Positions 25,916 to 34,696 of a stretch of 64,000 nucleotides of DNA are shown here, in pieces. The translations under genes and the position numbers were made by a program. Below the pieces are notes generated by a model. The model saw nothing but the letters and a program-made list of their open reading frames with translations, ran no database searches and had not been told where the DNA came from. Numbering within the stretch: the first letter of the stretch is position 1; each line of letters opens with the position of its first letter. This DNA is from CAYRHN01 sp964424115 (lineage in GTDB: Bacteria; Chloroflexota; Anaerolineae; Anaerolineales; Anaerolineaceae): positions 62,001-126,000 of the forward strand of contig CAYRHN010000007.1 of assembly GCA_964424115.1 (NCBI GenBank), written 5' to 3'.

Positions 25916-27712
25916 TCAATTTCCCGTTCCTTGCGCAGCTTCAGCGCTGGCCTTGACCTGCTGGCGAATCTGGTCCGGAGGCAGGCCGGTCAAAACTGCC
26001 ACAGTCTTGAAGGCTTCGCTGAACAGGGGCGCGGCAATCACTGAACCCCAGTTCTGGTCGGTAGAGGGCTGTTCCAACCAAATGTAAATGATGAACTTGG
26101 GATCGTCCACCGGCCCCCAGCCGATGAAGGATACATTCGTTTGATCATTCAAATATTCGCCGTTCTCTCCGGGGATCTGGGCAGTGCCGGTCTTGCCCGC
26201 CACGCGGTATCCCGGGACTAGCGCCACGGAGGCTTCATTCTCCAGCGAGATTGCCAGCATCTGAGTCAATGTATCGGCGGTCTCCGCTTTGATCGGCGTG
26301 CCGATCATGCGTGGGGAGACATCTGTCTGCTGTCCGTCCTCGATGACTGCCTTCACCACATGCGGGTACATCATCCGCCCGTGATTGGCCACAGATGCCG
26401 CCGCGGTGATGAATTGAATTGGGGTCACCGAAATACCTTGCCCAAAGGAATTGGTGCCCAGGTCCACTTCCCACCAGGTGCCGCCCGGCTTGCGCATCGG
26501 GTAGACCACTTCGCCTGCCATGTCAATATTGGTGCGCTGGCCAATCCCAAAGCGCTCCATGTAAGTATAGAAATTCGTGGCCCCAATCTCCTCGGCCACC
26601 GCCGAGAGACACACGTTCAACGAATGTTGCAGACAACCGATCATATCCTGTTCGCCGTACGCCGCGCCATCCCAGTTAAAGATCGGGATCCCGCCGACAT
26701 AATTGACTCCGGTGTCGGTATAGGTAGTCGAGGGCGTTACCACGCCCAGGTCCAAGGCGGTTGCCATGGTCAGGATCTTGAAGACTGAGCCGGGTTCGAT
26801 CGGCTGACCGATGGCGCGGTTGAAAAACTGCGGGATCGGATAGGTTGTTTGCACATCCCAGTATAAATTAAGGTCCATCTGGGGGGTGGAGGCCATCGCC
26901 AGGATCTCGCCGGTCTGCGGATCCATGACAATGATCGTGCCAGATTTAGCCGAATAATAATCCACTGCATCGGTGATCAACTTTTCCATCGCAGATTGGA
27001 TCTCACGATCGATCGTCAGAACCAGGCTGGCGCCCATGCCCATGCCGGTTGGGTTCTCGCTCGCTCTGAAGGGATTCACCCAATATTTCTGCTCTTCGGT
27101 CTTGCCCAGCAGCGTATTATTGTATTTCTCTTCCACGCCATAATACCCCTGACCGCCGTTGCGCTTGAGGTAATTATAGAATCCCAGGATATTGGAGGCC
27201 AGCTTCCCTTCCGGGTAGCTGCGGCGCAGGTGGGGAACAAAATGCAGCCCGACCAGGCTGGGGCCGTCCGCGCCGTCATCGATATATTTGGCCTGCAAGT
27301 CCTCGATCTGGTGCGCCTTTTCCGGAGCCACAAAATCCGCCAGGATGGCGTAGGTTTGCACCCCATAAGTGTACGGCTTGGTAGCTTCCACCATCACCTT
27401 GCCATAATCCATCCCCAGCATGCTCGACAGCGTGGCGGCAATAGTTTCGTTGTCTCGATCTTCAATTCCCAGGTCCAGGCCGATCTCATACACTTCCTCG
27501 CTGCCAGCCAGCAGGTTTCCCCACCGGTCGTAGATATACCCGCGTTCTCCTTCCACCAGGCGGTTTTCCACTGAATACAATTTCTCATTATTTTGTGCTA
27601 CTAAAATGTATTCATTCAGTGTCTGGATACGGACTATTTGCAGCACCACTGCCAGCCCTGCCAGGCTGAGGAGGATGCCAACCACTCTTTCGCGTGTGAA
27701 CCAGTTGATCAT
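25916..27712 (-). CDS. ftsI: Class B penicillin-binding protein (FtsI/PBP2-type transpeptidase)
   Basis: 598 aa: a short basic N-terminus, one membrane anchor (VVGILLSLAGLAVVLQIV), a pedestal domain (GERGYIYDRWGNLLAGS), and a transpeptidase domain with the three active-site motifs: SVFK in EPGSVFKILTMA (nucleophile Ser), SLN in CLQHSLNVCLS, and KTGTAQ. It cross-links septal peptidoglycan, presumably with FtsW. ATG 27712 is chosen because GAGGAG lies six bases upstream; a GTG at 27733 is in frame but has no better site. No PASTA domain is present. Confidence 0.95.
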   Translation of the reverse strand: MINWFTRERVVGILLSLAGLAVVLQIVRIQTLNEYILVAQNNEKLYSVENRLVEGERGYIYDRWGNLLAGSEEVYEIGLDLGIEDRDNETIAATLSSMLGMDYGKVMVEATKPYTYGVQTYAILADFVAPEKAHQIEDLQAKYIDDGADGPSLVGLHFVPHLRRSYPEGKLASNILGFYNYLKRNGGQGYYGVEEKYNNTLLGKTEEQKYWVNPFRASENPTGMGMGASLVLTIDREIQSAMEKLITDAVDYYSAKSGTIIVMDPQTGEILAMASTPQMDLNLYWDVQTTYPIPQFFNRAIGQPIEPGSVFKILTMATALDLGVVTPSTTYTDTGVNYVGGIPIFNWDGAAYGEQDMIGCLQHSLNVCLSAVAEEIGATNFYTYMERFGIGQRTNIDMAGEVVYPMRKPGGTWWEVDLGTNSFGQGISVTPIQFITAAASVANHGRMMYPHVVKAVIEDGQQTDVSPRMIGTPIKAETADTLTQMLAISLENEASVALVPGYRVAGKTGTAQIPGENGEYLNDQTNVSFIGWGPVDDPKFIIYIWLEQPSTDQNWGSVIAAPLFSEAFKTVAVLTGLPPDQIRQQVKASAEAAQGTGN

Positions 27713-27735
27713 ATTCGTCTCCTCGTTTTTCACGC

Positions 27736-28194
27736 CTAGGGAGTGGGCGTGGAAGACGCCTGACTCCCAAAGAGAACATCATATAAGGATTCGGTATAGC
27801 CGGTTTTCAACAGTGGTTTTTCCAGCGAAGAAGAGGAATACTTCGGCGCCAGGTCCACCTGCTGCCGACCGCTGTAACCGGGAACGACCACATACAACGG
27901 ATCAACGTCCTTGGGAAAGTAGTACCCCAGGTCTTCTGCCCGTCCGCGCATCACCGCGGCCGAGGTCTGTCCGGCCAGCTTGGAATTCAGATCATCGATC
28001 GAACGCTGCAGGTCATCCATTTCCGAGCTCAACTGCTGTGCCTTCAATCCGGCGCTGGCAGCTTCCGCGCTGATCCCCAGGTACAGCCCGGCCACCACAG
28101 CCAGGCCAACCAGAACCAGGAAAAACACGCCAATACGCTGGAGCTGGAGGCGCCAGGGGGCTTGTTTATAGGCTTGGATTAAGCGGTGGTTCAT
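27736..28194 (-). CDS. FtsL-like bitopic division protein
   Basis: 152 aa: a basic cytoplasmic N-terminus (KQAPWRLQLQR), one transmembrane helix at about residues 21-43 (GVFFLVLVGLAVVAGLYLG), then a coiled coil of about 45 residues (SSEMDDLQRSIDDLNSKL) and a flexible C-terminus. Position between rsmH and the PBP gene is the classical ftsL position, and topology fits FtsL/DivIC. Sequence identity of such proteins is low, so position carries most of the weight. AAAGGT lies about 9 bases before the ATG at 28194. Confidence 0.75.
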   Translation of the reverse strand: MNHRLIQAYKQAPWRLQLQRIGVFFLVLVGLAVVAGLYLGISAEAASAGLKAQQLSSEMDDLQRSIDDLNSKLAGQTSAAVMRGRAEDLGYYFPKDVDPLYVVVPGYSGRQQVDLAPKYSSSSLEKPLLKTGYTESLYDVLFGSQASSTPTP

Positions 28195-28258
28195 GAATTT
28201 CAACCTTTTTTCTAAGAGGATAACCTGAGTCTTGCAACTATCATGCCAATTTCTAAAT

Positions 28259-29212
28259 CTACAACTTCTCGGCCACGCGTAGTTTTGCGGAGCGTGAACG
28301 GGGATTCTTCCGCATTTCTTCTGCATCAGCGCTGATCGGGTGGCGGTTCACTTCACGCAGGCTGGCTTTATGCCCGCAGGTGCAAACCGGTTGTTGCGGG
28401 GGACAAATGCAATCCCGTGCTTCGCGGCGAAAATACTGCTTCACCAGGCGGTCTTCCAACGAATGGAAGGAAATTACCGCCAGGCGCCCGCCGGGAGCCA
28501 GCGCTTCCACGGCCTGCGGAAGGAAGCTTTCGATTGCTTCCAGTTCCCCATTGACCGCGATGCGCAGCGCCTGGAAAGTCAAAGTGGCCGGGTTCAGCCC
28601 GCGCCCACCTTTGGAAGAGCGCCCCGCTGCGCGCTGCACCACCTCGGCCAGCTGGCGGGTGGTGTGCAGCGGCCGAGCCTGCACAATCGCCCGCGCGATT
28701 CGCCGTGAATTTGGTTCCTCTCCATAGCGCCAGATCAGGTCTGCCAGCTCCGCTTCTGGCAGGGAGTTCACCAACTCCTCCGCCGTTTGCGGGCGGTCGG
28801 GATCGAAGCGCATATCCAGCGGCCCATCGGCCTGGAACGAAAAACCGCGTTCTTCGGTGTCGAATTGCATGGAAGAGGCCCCCAGGTCGATCACGATCCC
28901 CTGAACAGCCCCCCACCCCAATTCGCGCAGGCGCTCGCTCAGATATATGTATGAGGAACGGAGAATGGTGACGCGCCCCTTATAGACAGCCAGGCGCTGG
29001 CTTGCAATTGCCAGCGCCTGCGGGTCAACATCCAGACCTAATAGCTGACCATCGGGATCACAGGCATCGAGAATACCGCGGGCATGACCACCAGCCCCCA
29101 ATGTCGCGTCCACATACAATCCTGGGCTTTGCGGGCGTAATGCAGATAAGACAGGTTGGTAAAGTACAGGGACGTGCGGTTGAAGATCTTGCGGGAAAAA
29201 GAATTCACCCAT
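28259..29212 (-). CDS. rsmH: 16S rRNA (cytosine1402-N4)-methyltransferase RsmH
   Basis: 317 aa SAM-dependent methyltransferase (MraW). SAM motif YVDATLGAGGHARGIL, IDLGASSMQFDTEERGFSF, then the insertion domain, and AVISFHSLEDRLVKQYF near the end, all typical. It modifies C1402 in the ribosomal P site. It starts 2 bases after mraZ, the invariant mraZ-rsmH order. The C-terminal NPRSRSAKLRVAEKL is also family-typical. Confidence 0.97.
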   Translation of the reverse strand: MGEFFFPQDLQPHVPVLYQPVLSALRPQSPGLYVDATLGAGGHARGILDACDPDGQLLGLDVDPQALAIASQRLAVYKGRVTILRSSYIYLSERLRELGWGAVQGIVIDLGASSMQFDTEERGFSFQADGPLDMRFDPDRPQTAEELVNSLPEAELADLIWRYGEEPNSRRIARAIVQARPLHTTRQLAEVVQRAAGRSSKGGRGLNPATLTFQALRIAVNGELEAIESFLPQAVEALAPGGRLAVISFHSLEDRLVKQYFRREARDCICPPQQPVCTCGHKASLREVNRHPISADAEEMRKNPRSRSAKLRVAEKL

Positions 29213-29214
29213 GC

Positions 29215-29655
29215 CTACTCTAAGGGAAGGTTGAGTGCAATATTGCGCTGCGTGTTCAGCTGCGGGTTGGTGAGCTGCACATCCTGCTCCGCCCAGCGCT
29301 CCGGCGACCAGATCTCAAAATAATCTCCGGCTGCCGCCACCACTGCCGTGTCGTCCAGCGCAGCGGCCTGGCGTAAATATTGGGGGATCAAAATGCGCCC
29401 CGCCTTGTCAAACTCCAACTGAACGGCATTGGAGAAAATCAAGCGGCGCAGCACGCGGGCATTTTCATCAGTGAGGCTCAGATGGTTCAATCTTTGCGAA
29501 ATTTTGGTAAAATCAGTAGTGGTGTAAACGATCAAGTTCCGGTCGAATCCCAGCGTAAGGTATCCGCCTGCTTCCCCCAGATCCTCACGGAAGCGGGCGG
29601 GGAAGGTCATACGGCCCTTTTCATCGATGGAATGCTCGTACCGACCAGTGAACAT
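29215..29655 (-). CDS. mraZ: Transcriptional regulator MraZ
   Basis: 146 aa with two SpoVT-AbrB-like DNA-binding repeats (HSIDEKGRMTFPARFRED and EFDKAGRILIPQYLRQAA). MraZ represses its own dcw operon by binding GTGG(G/T)-type direct repeats upstream, and such boxes are visible at 29724-29758. The start has AAAGGT about 8 bases upstream. It is the first gene of the cluster. Confidence 0.97.
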   Translation of the reverse strand: MFTGRYEHSIDEKGRMTFPARFREDLGEAGGYLTLGFDRNLIVYTTTDFTKISQRLNHLSLTDENARVLRRLIFSNAVQLEFDKAGRILIPQYLRQAAALDDTAVVAAAGDYFEIWSPERWAEQDVQLTNPQLNTQRNIALNLPLE

Positions 29656-29680
29656 TAGTTCTACCTTTCTTATATAAGCC

Positions 29681-29710
29681 GGAACGCCGGACGATCTGTC
29701 CCGGCGCTCC
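29681..29710 (-). promoter_or_regulatory. Leader hairpin in the mraZ 5' UTR
   Basis: On the minus strand GGAGCGCCGG (29710-29701) pairs with CCGGCGTTCC (29690-29681): a 10-bp stem (one G-T pair) and a 10-base loop between the predicted -10 and the mraZ ribosome binding site. No T-run follows, so it is more likely an mRNA-stabilising or translation-control element than a terminator. Confidence 0.55.
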
Positions 29711-29711
29711 T

Positions 29712-29740
29712 ATATTAAAAATCACCACTTTCACCCACAA
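29712..29740 (-). promoter_or_regulatory. dcw promoter (TTGTGG, 17 bp, TAATAT)
   Basis: Minus strand: -35 TTGTGG at 29740-29735 and -10 TAATAT at 29717-29712 with 17-bp spacing. The -35 overlaps the second MraZ box, which explains how MraZ could block RNA polymerase. The predicted start leaves a leader of about 50 bases. Confidence 0.6.
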
Positions 29741-29758
29741 CGCACCACTTTTTCCCAC
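29724..29758 (-). promoter_or_regulatory. Four MraZ boxes, exact 10-bp period
   Basis: Read on the minus strand, GTGGG, GTGGT, GTGGG and GTGGT occur at 29758-29754, 29748-29744, 29738-29734 and 29728-29724, each separated by 5 bases. Known MraZ operators are GTGGG-type direct repeats with 5-base gaps. The four boxes span the -35 of the dcw promoter. Confidence 0.85.
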
Positions 29759-29796
29759 AGTATAGCGCAGAAATGGGGGAATTGCAAGTGCTTTTC

Positions 29797-29810
29797 ACCA
29801 CTTTTCCCAC
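29797..29810 (-). promoter_or_regulatory. Second, upstream pair of MraZ-like boxes
   Basis: Minus strand GTGGG (29810-29806) and GTGGT (29801-29797), with a 4-base gap instead of 5. They lie about 40 bases upstream of the main array. They could be a degenerate auxiliary operator. Confidence 0.4.
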
Positions 29811-29855
29811 CGAATCGAAAGAATCCCCCTTACAAATCTGAAAACCCGCCTCTTT

Positions 29856-31322
29856 CTAGGACTCGTGCCCCCCGCAGCGCACCAGCCACTGGTGCCCAGA
29901 GTGTCCCAGCAGATTTGCCGCATCCGCCGGTCCCCAACTGCCCGGTGTATAGCTCGCCAACGCCGGCGCGGAAGGCAGCCGCCACGCGGAAAGGATCGGA
30001 TCGATCAATTCCCAGGCCAGTTCTGCCCGGTCGTCGCGGATGAACAGCGATGGATCACCGGTCAATGCATCCAGCAGCAGCCTTTCATAAGCGTCCGGGA
30101 TCGAAGTAGGCCCGAACGTATCGCGATAATGAAATTCCATCTCCACAGAACGCATGGCTGCCGTGGTATCCGGCACCTTGGCCTCAAAGCGCAGGTGAAT
30201 TCCCTCATCCGGCTGCAGGCAGATCGCCAGAATATTGGCCGTTTGCCCGCAACGCTGCTCGCCAGGGAACAGCACTTGCGGTGGGCATTTGAACTGCACC
30301 ACGATCTCCGAGCGCTTCTCGGCCATGCGCTTGCCCGAGCGCAAGTAAAACGGCACCCCCTGCCAGCGCCAGTTATCCACAAAGAAGCGCACCATGGCAT
30401 AGGTTTCGGTTTGCGAATCCGGCGCCACCCCGGATTCCTGGCGGTACCCCTCATACTGCCCGCGCACAGTGTTCTCACATACCTCTGCCGGGGTCATCGC
30501 GTGCATGGCGCGTAATACCTTGACGTTCTCGTTACGCAGGTCATCCGCGCGGTACGAAGCCGGCGGCTCCATCGCCACCAGGGAAAGCAGTTGCAGTAAA
30601 TGGTTTTGGAACATATCCCGCAACGCCCCGACCCCGTCATAATATTTTCCCCGCCGCCCGATCCCCACTGCTTCAGCCACTGTGATCTGCACGTTTTCGA
30701 TGTAATTCCGGTTCCATACCGGCTCAAAGATCGTGTTGGCAAAGCGGAAGGTGAGCAGGTTCTGCACCGTCTCTTTACCCAGGTAATGATCGATGCGATA
30801 GATCTGTTGTTCGCCCAAAATGCGGTGCAGTTCCTGGTTCAGCGAGCGTGCGGACTCCAAATCTACGCCGAATGGTTTTTCCACCACTACCCGCCGCCAA
30901 CCCTCATCTTCAGCGACCAGCCCGCATTCTCCCAGGAATTGCACGATCCCGGTAAAGAAATTTGGCGGCGTGGCCAAATAGAACAGGCGGTCGGCGGGCT
31001 GTCCCCCTTCCAATTCCTTCAGGGCTTGCGCCAGGCTGTGAAAATCCTCGCCGGATGTCAGATTCCCCGGATGGTAGAACAGGCGTGTGGCAAAAGCCTG
31101 CCATTGCTGCTCGTCCAGGGTCAATTCAGTGAACTCCCCCACCGCAGCGCGCATCTTATCCCGGAAAGTTTGGTGATCCATTACCGAGGTGGAAAACCCC
31201 AGCATGCGCAATCCTTCCGGCAGGCGTCCCTTGCGGTACAGGTTGTATAAAGCCGGGATCAATTTGCGCTGAGACAGATCGCCGGAGGCGCCAAAAATAA
31301 CCAGTGAGAGCGGGCGCGCCAT
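29856..31322 (-). CDS. zwf: Glucose-6-phosphate 1-dehydrogenase
   Basis: 488 aa. NADP-binding N-terminus FGASGDLSQRKLIPALYNL; catalytic signature RIDHYLGKETVQNLL with the active-site His; FEPVWNRNYIENVQI following it. It oxidises glucose-6-phosphate to 6-phosphogluconolactone, the entry to the oxidative pentose phosphate path. Its ATG lies one base after the gnd stop, so gnd and zwf form an operon together with the GNAT gene upstream. No phosphogluconolactonase gene is in this window. Confidence 0.97.
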   Translation of the reverse strand: MARPLSLVIFGASGDLSQRKLIPALYNLYRKGRLPEGLRMLGFSTSVMDHQTFRDKMRAAVGEFTELTLDEQQWQAFATRLFYHPGNLTSGEDFHSLAQALKELEGGQPADRLFYLATPPNFFTGIVQFLGECGLVAEDEGWRRVVVEKPFGVDLESARSLNQELHRILGEQQIYRIDHYLGKETVQNLLTFRFANTIFEPVWNRNYIENVQITVAEAVGIGRRGKYYDGVGALRDMFQNHLLQLLSLVAMEPPASYRADDLRNENVKVLRAMHAMTPAEVCENTVRGQYEGYRQESGVAPDSQTETYAMVRFFVDNWRWQGVPFYLRSGKRMAEKRSEIVVQFKCPPQVLFPGEQRCGQTANILAICLQPDEGIHLRFEAKVPDTTAAMRSVEMEFHYRDTFGPTSIPDAYERLLLDALTGDPSLFIRDDRAELAWELIDPILSAWRLPSAPALASYTPGSWGPADAANLLGHSGHQWLVRCGGHES

Positions 31323-31323
31323 A

Positions 31324-32235
31324 TCAATTTCCTGCTTTCTTCACTGCATGCCCACCGAACTGGTTGCGTAAGGCTGCCAGCAGCCTGTCCGCAAACGGAT
31401 CTTCCTGGCGCGAGCGGAAACGGTTCAGCAAAGCGAGGGTGATCACCGGCGCCGGCACATCCAGGTCCACCGCCTCGAACACCGTCCAGCGCCCCTCCCC
31501 TGAATCCGGCACCCATCCGCGAATATCCTCAAGTCCCCCATCCGCCTCCAGTGCGCGCGTAGCCAGATCCAGCAGCCAGGAACGCACCACCGACCCATAG
31601 CGCCAGATCTCGGCCACCTGTGCCAGGTCAAAATCATACTCCTGCTTGGCCTGGATGATCTGAAACCCTTCGGCATAGGCCTGCATCAGGCCGTATTCAA
31701 TGCCGTTATGAACCATTTTAATGAAGTGACCTGCTCCAGCCTGGCCCACCTTCCCCCATCCGCGTCCGGCATCCGGTGCCAGCGTCTGGAAGATCGGCGC
31801 CAGACGTTCCACAACCGCCTCTTCCCCTCCGATCATCAGGCTGTAGCCTTCTTCCAGACCCCAAATTCCCCCCGAGGTGCCCACATCCACAAAATGAAGC
31901 CCTTTTTCCTGCAAATCGCGCGAGCGACGCTGGCTGTCTTTGTAATTCGAATTGCCGCCGTCGATGATCGTATCTCCGGGCGAGAACAATTCGCCCAGGC
32001 GGCGCACGGTGTTCTCGGTGATCTCCCCCGCCGGCACCATCACCCAGGCCGCCCGTGGGACCGGCAGCAGCCGCGCTGCTTCTTCCAGGCTTGCCGCCGC
32101 CTGCGCTCCCTGCTCCACCAGCGAGGCCGCTGCTGCCGCATCAATGTCGTACACGACCACGCGGTGCCCGCCGCGCAACAGGCGCAGTGCCATATTGGCG
32201 CCCATTTTTCCTAGCCCAATCATCGCAATATCCAT
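31324..32235 (-). CDS. gnd: 6-phosphogluconate dehydrogenase (decarboxylating), short form
   Basis: 303 aa. Rossmann start MDIAMIGLGKMGANMALRL, DGGNSNYKDSQRR, and GAGHFIKMVHNGIEYGLMQA with the catalytic Lys and the substrate-binding His-Asn. The length matches the short GntZ/YqeC-type enzymes, which are often NAD-dependent, instead of the 470-aa Gnd; cofactor choice is an inference. It converts 6-phosphogluconate to ribulose-5-phosphate. The ATG at 32235 has AGGGA upstream. The reading frame could start at 32262, but that would overlap the GNAT gene. Confidence 0.93.
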   Translation of the reverse strand: MDIAMIGLGKMGANMALRLLRGGHRVVVYDIDAAAAASLVEQGAQAAASLEEAARLLPVPRAAWVMVPAGEITENTVRRLGELFSPGDTIIDGGNSNYKDSQRRSRDLQEKGLHFVDVGTSGGIWGLEEGYSLMIGGEEAVVERLAPIFQTLAPDAGRGWGKVGQAGAGHFIKMVHNGIEYGLMQAYAEGFQIIQAKQEYDFDLAQVAEIWRYGSVVRSWLLDLATRALEADGGLEDIRGWVPDSGEGRWTVFEAVDLDVPAPVITLALLNRFRSRQEDPFADRLLAALRNQFGGHAVKKAGN

Positions 32236-32249
32236 TTTTCTTTCCCTTT

Positions 32250-33056
32250 TCACTCTTCCCAATAATAAACCGGGTAATCCTCCATCGGATCAAACCCCAT
32301 CCGTCCTCCCAACGCAATCGAAGGCTGGTTATCCCACCAGCATTCCCAGTTGGGACGCTTCCCAACTTTCAAGCAATGCTCCAGAAAAGCCGCCGTAACC
32401 AACGAAGCCAGCCCCTGGCGCCAGTGATCTTGCAGGGTACGCACTGAAACCTCCACCGCGTTCAAGCTGACGCACACGGTGTGGCAGTACGACACCAGTT
32501 CGCTTCCACGCAGGGCGGCAAACCCAAACCCCTTGCGCAAGAAGTCGCCCGGGTGCGACCAGGTCGAGCGGATCTCCGCCTGCAGATCAGGATTCTGCAG
32601 CAGCGTTTCATCGATGCGCCGGATTGAAAAGCCCTGCGGCACGCGCTCTTTCCAGTTCCGCCACTGTTCAAAGCGCATGGCGTTAAAGCGGAACGGCCGA
32701 CGGTAGGTTTTTACCAGCGAACGGCTGCCGGTCACTGCATCCAGGCGCGGCTCCCAGGTTTCCCGGTCCACCATCAACACAAATCCACGGTTCCCCACCG
32801 CGTGCGATTCAGGGATCAAGCGGTTGGTCAGTACCGCCGGCAAACGATTCTCCACCACCGGGTTCATTGGATCCCCGCCCAGGAACAAATACCCGAACGG
32901 CATCCACACCAACGCAGCGGCGGGTTTCTGCAAGTCATCTACGAACACACGCCCCGGATTGCCCCCCTGGATCACCGCTTGGGGCAGCACGCTCTGCCGG
33001 ATGCCTTGCATGAATGGGAGGGCCAGATCAAATTGAGTAGGGTTGCATTCAATCAT
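32250..33056 (-). CDS. GNAT-family acetyltransferase (ZmaR-like GNAT_acetyltran)
   Basis: 268 aa. The C-terminal half has GNAT features: LRGSELVSYCHTVCVSLNAVEV (beta4), then TLQDHWRQGLASLVTAAFLE, the acetyl-CoA loop and helix, and the NWECWWDNQPSIALGGRMGF close. The N-terminal half (LPFMQGIRQSVLPQAVIQG) resembles the family named after zwittermicin resistance protein ZmaR. The substrate cannot be read from the sequence. It is the first gene of the gnd-zwf operon with a strong promoter. Confidence 0.75.
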   Translation of the reverse strand: MIECNPTQFDLALPFMQGIRQSVLPQAVIQGGNPGRVFVDDLQKPAAALVWMPFGYLFLGGDPMNPVVENRLPAVLTNRLIPESHAVGNRGFVLMVDRETWEPRLDAVTGSRSLVKTYRRPFRFNAMRFEQWRNWKERVPQGFSIRRIDETLLQNPDLQAEIRSTWSHPGDFLRKGFGFAALRGSELVSYCHTVCVSLNAVEVSVRTLQDHWRQGLASLVTAAFLEHCLKVGKRPNWECWWDNQPSIALGGRMGFDPMEDYPVYYWEE

Positions 33057-33099
33057 CAGGGATTATCCTTTGAATAACATATCGCTTGGTATCGTTATG

Positions 33100-33128
33100 A
33101 TTGTAGCTTAGGAAAGGCAGACTTTCAA
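33100..33128 (-). promoter_or_regulatory. Promoter of the GNAT-gnd-zwf operon (TTGAAA, 17 bp, TACAAT)
   Basis: Minus strand: -35 TTGAAA at 33128-33123, -10 TACAAT at 33105-33100, spacing 17 bp. The GNAT ATG is about 44 bases downstream. The rest of the divergent region to 33263 has no other clear element except AAGGAG ahead of the next gene. Confidence 0.7.
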
Positions 33129-33263
33129 GCCAAACATCCTGATTCCGCTAATCTTTCCTCCTGATTTCTCTCCAGGCCTCCCAAGGTGCCTTAAAATAAT
33201 CCTGGAAGGTTACTTTCGGATCGCGTCAACCAATTTTGGATTCTTCAAGGAGAAAAGGTCAAA

Positions 33264-34652
33264 ATGCGTGATTTTCAATCGTTGTTCGTTGGCATGGATG
33301 TGATGGCCCCCGTCCTGGGCGGACAACCCCGCCGCTACGTCAACCTGGATAATGCTGCGTCCACCCCGCCTCTGCGCCGGGTACAGGATGCCCTGGCCCG
33401 ATTCGGCGAGCTGTATTCCAGCGTTCACCGTGGCACCGGCTTCAAGAGCCAGGTCTGCACGCACATTTATGAAGAAGCCCGCGCCAAAGTGATCTCCTTT
33501 GTCGGCGCCAATCCGAAAGAGCATGTCTGCATCTTCGGCAAGAACACTACCGAGGCAGTCAACAAGCTGGCGCGCCGTTTCCCCTTTCCACCTGGCAAAG
33601 AGGTGGTGCTGGTCAGCGCCATGGAACACCATTCCAACGACCTGCCCTGGCGGGCTGCCGCGCATGTTGTGCACATCCACGTCCTACCAGACGGGCGTCT
33701 GGATGAAGCCCATTTCGACCGCCTCCTGCAGGAATATGCCGGGAAAATTGCCCTGGTGGCCGTCACTGCCGCCAGCAACGTGACCGGCTACCTTAACCCG
33801 GTCCGTCGTCTGGCTGAGAAGACGCATGCCGCCGGCGCGCAGATCTGCGTAGATTGCGCTCAATTCGCTCCGCACCGCAAGGTGGAAATGCTTGGCCTGG
33901 ACGATCCCCGCCATTTTGACTATGTTACCCTCTCTGCCCATAAGATGTATGCCCCTTACGGCACCGGCGCACTGGTCGGAAGGCGCGACACCTTCGAACA
34001 AGGCGAACCCGAATACAAAGGCGGCGGCGAGGTTAACATCGTCACCCTTGATTCCGTGGAATGGTCAGAGCCGCCCGAGCGCGATGAGGCCGGCAGCCCG
34101 AACACCGCCGGAGCGGTGGCCCTCGGCGCCGCCATTGCCCAATTGGAAGAGATCGGCATGGAGACGGTTGCCGCTCACGAGGCTGATCTGACCGAATACG
34201 CCCTCCGCCGCATGGCCGAAGTGCCGGGTATCCACATCTACGGCGACAGCGACCCTGCCCACGCCGCGCAGCGCCTGGGTGTCATTCCTTTCAATCTGGA
34301 AGGTATTCCCCATCCCAAGGTAGCTTCAGTGCTGGGTTATGAATTTGCCATCGGCGTGCGCCACGGTTGTTTCTGCGCCCACCCCTACATCCTCCACCTG
34401 ATGCAGGTCACCCCCGAGCATGCCCACCAGGTGCGCCAGAGCATCCTGCGCAACGACCGCCGTGCAGTACCCGGCATGGTGCGCATGTCCTTCGGCCTGT
34501 ACAACTCTACTGCGGATGTGGATGCGCTGGCGGAAGCCCTCCAACATATCCGCCGCGGCGAATACAAAGGCGATTACCATCAGGATACCCCCAGCGGCGA
34601 ATTCCACCCCGAGGGTTGGAAGATCGATTACAACGAATATTTCAAATTCTAA
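33264..34652 (+). CDS. Cysteine desulfurase-like PLP enzyme (aminotransferase class V)
   Basis: 462 aa, longer than typical SufS (about 410). The PLP lysine is Lys227 in LSAHKMYAPYGTG; the cofactor aspartate is in ICVDCAQFAPH; NLDNAASTPP near the N-terminus and SSVHRGTGFKSQV are class V marks. The SufS/Csd-type active-site cysteine would be in HGCFCAHPY (Cys369 or Cys371). The C-terminal extension (EFHPEGWKIDYNEYFKF) is unusual. No suf or isc scaffold genes are adjacent, so it may supply sulfur elsewhere or be a selenocysteine-lyase-like enzyme. AAGGAG precedes the ATG. Confidence 0.8.
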   Translation: MRDFQSLFVGMDVMAPVLGGQPRRYVNLDNAASTPPLRRVQDALARFGELYSSVHRGTGFKSQVCTHIYEEARAKVISFVGANPKEHVCIFGKNTTEAVNKLARRFPFPPGKEVVLVSAMEHHSNDLPWRAAAHVVHIHVLPDGRLDEAHFDRLLQEYAGKIALVAVTAASNVTGYLNPVRRLAEKTHAAGAQICVDCAQFAPHRKVEMLGLDDPRHFDYVTLSAHKMYAPYGTGALVGRRDTFEQGEPEYKGGGEVNIVTLDSVEWSEPPERDEAGSPNTAGAVALGAAIAQLEEIGMETVAAHEADLTEYALRRMAEVPGIHIYGDSDPAHAAQRLGVIPFNLEGIPHPKVASVLGYEFAIGVRHGCFCAHPYILHLMQVTPEHAHQVRQSILRNDRRAVPGMVRMSFGLYNSTADVDALAEALQHIRRGEYKGDYHQDTPSGEFHPEGWKIDYNEYFKF

Positions 34653-34696
34653 TCATTCGTGATTAATGATATAGTTTCCGATTCGATGGAGGAGGC

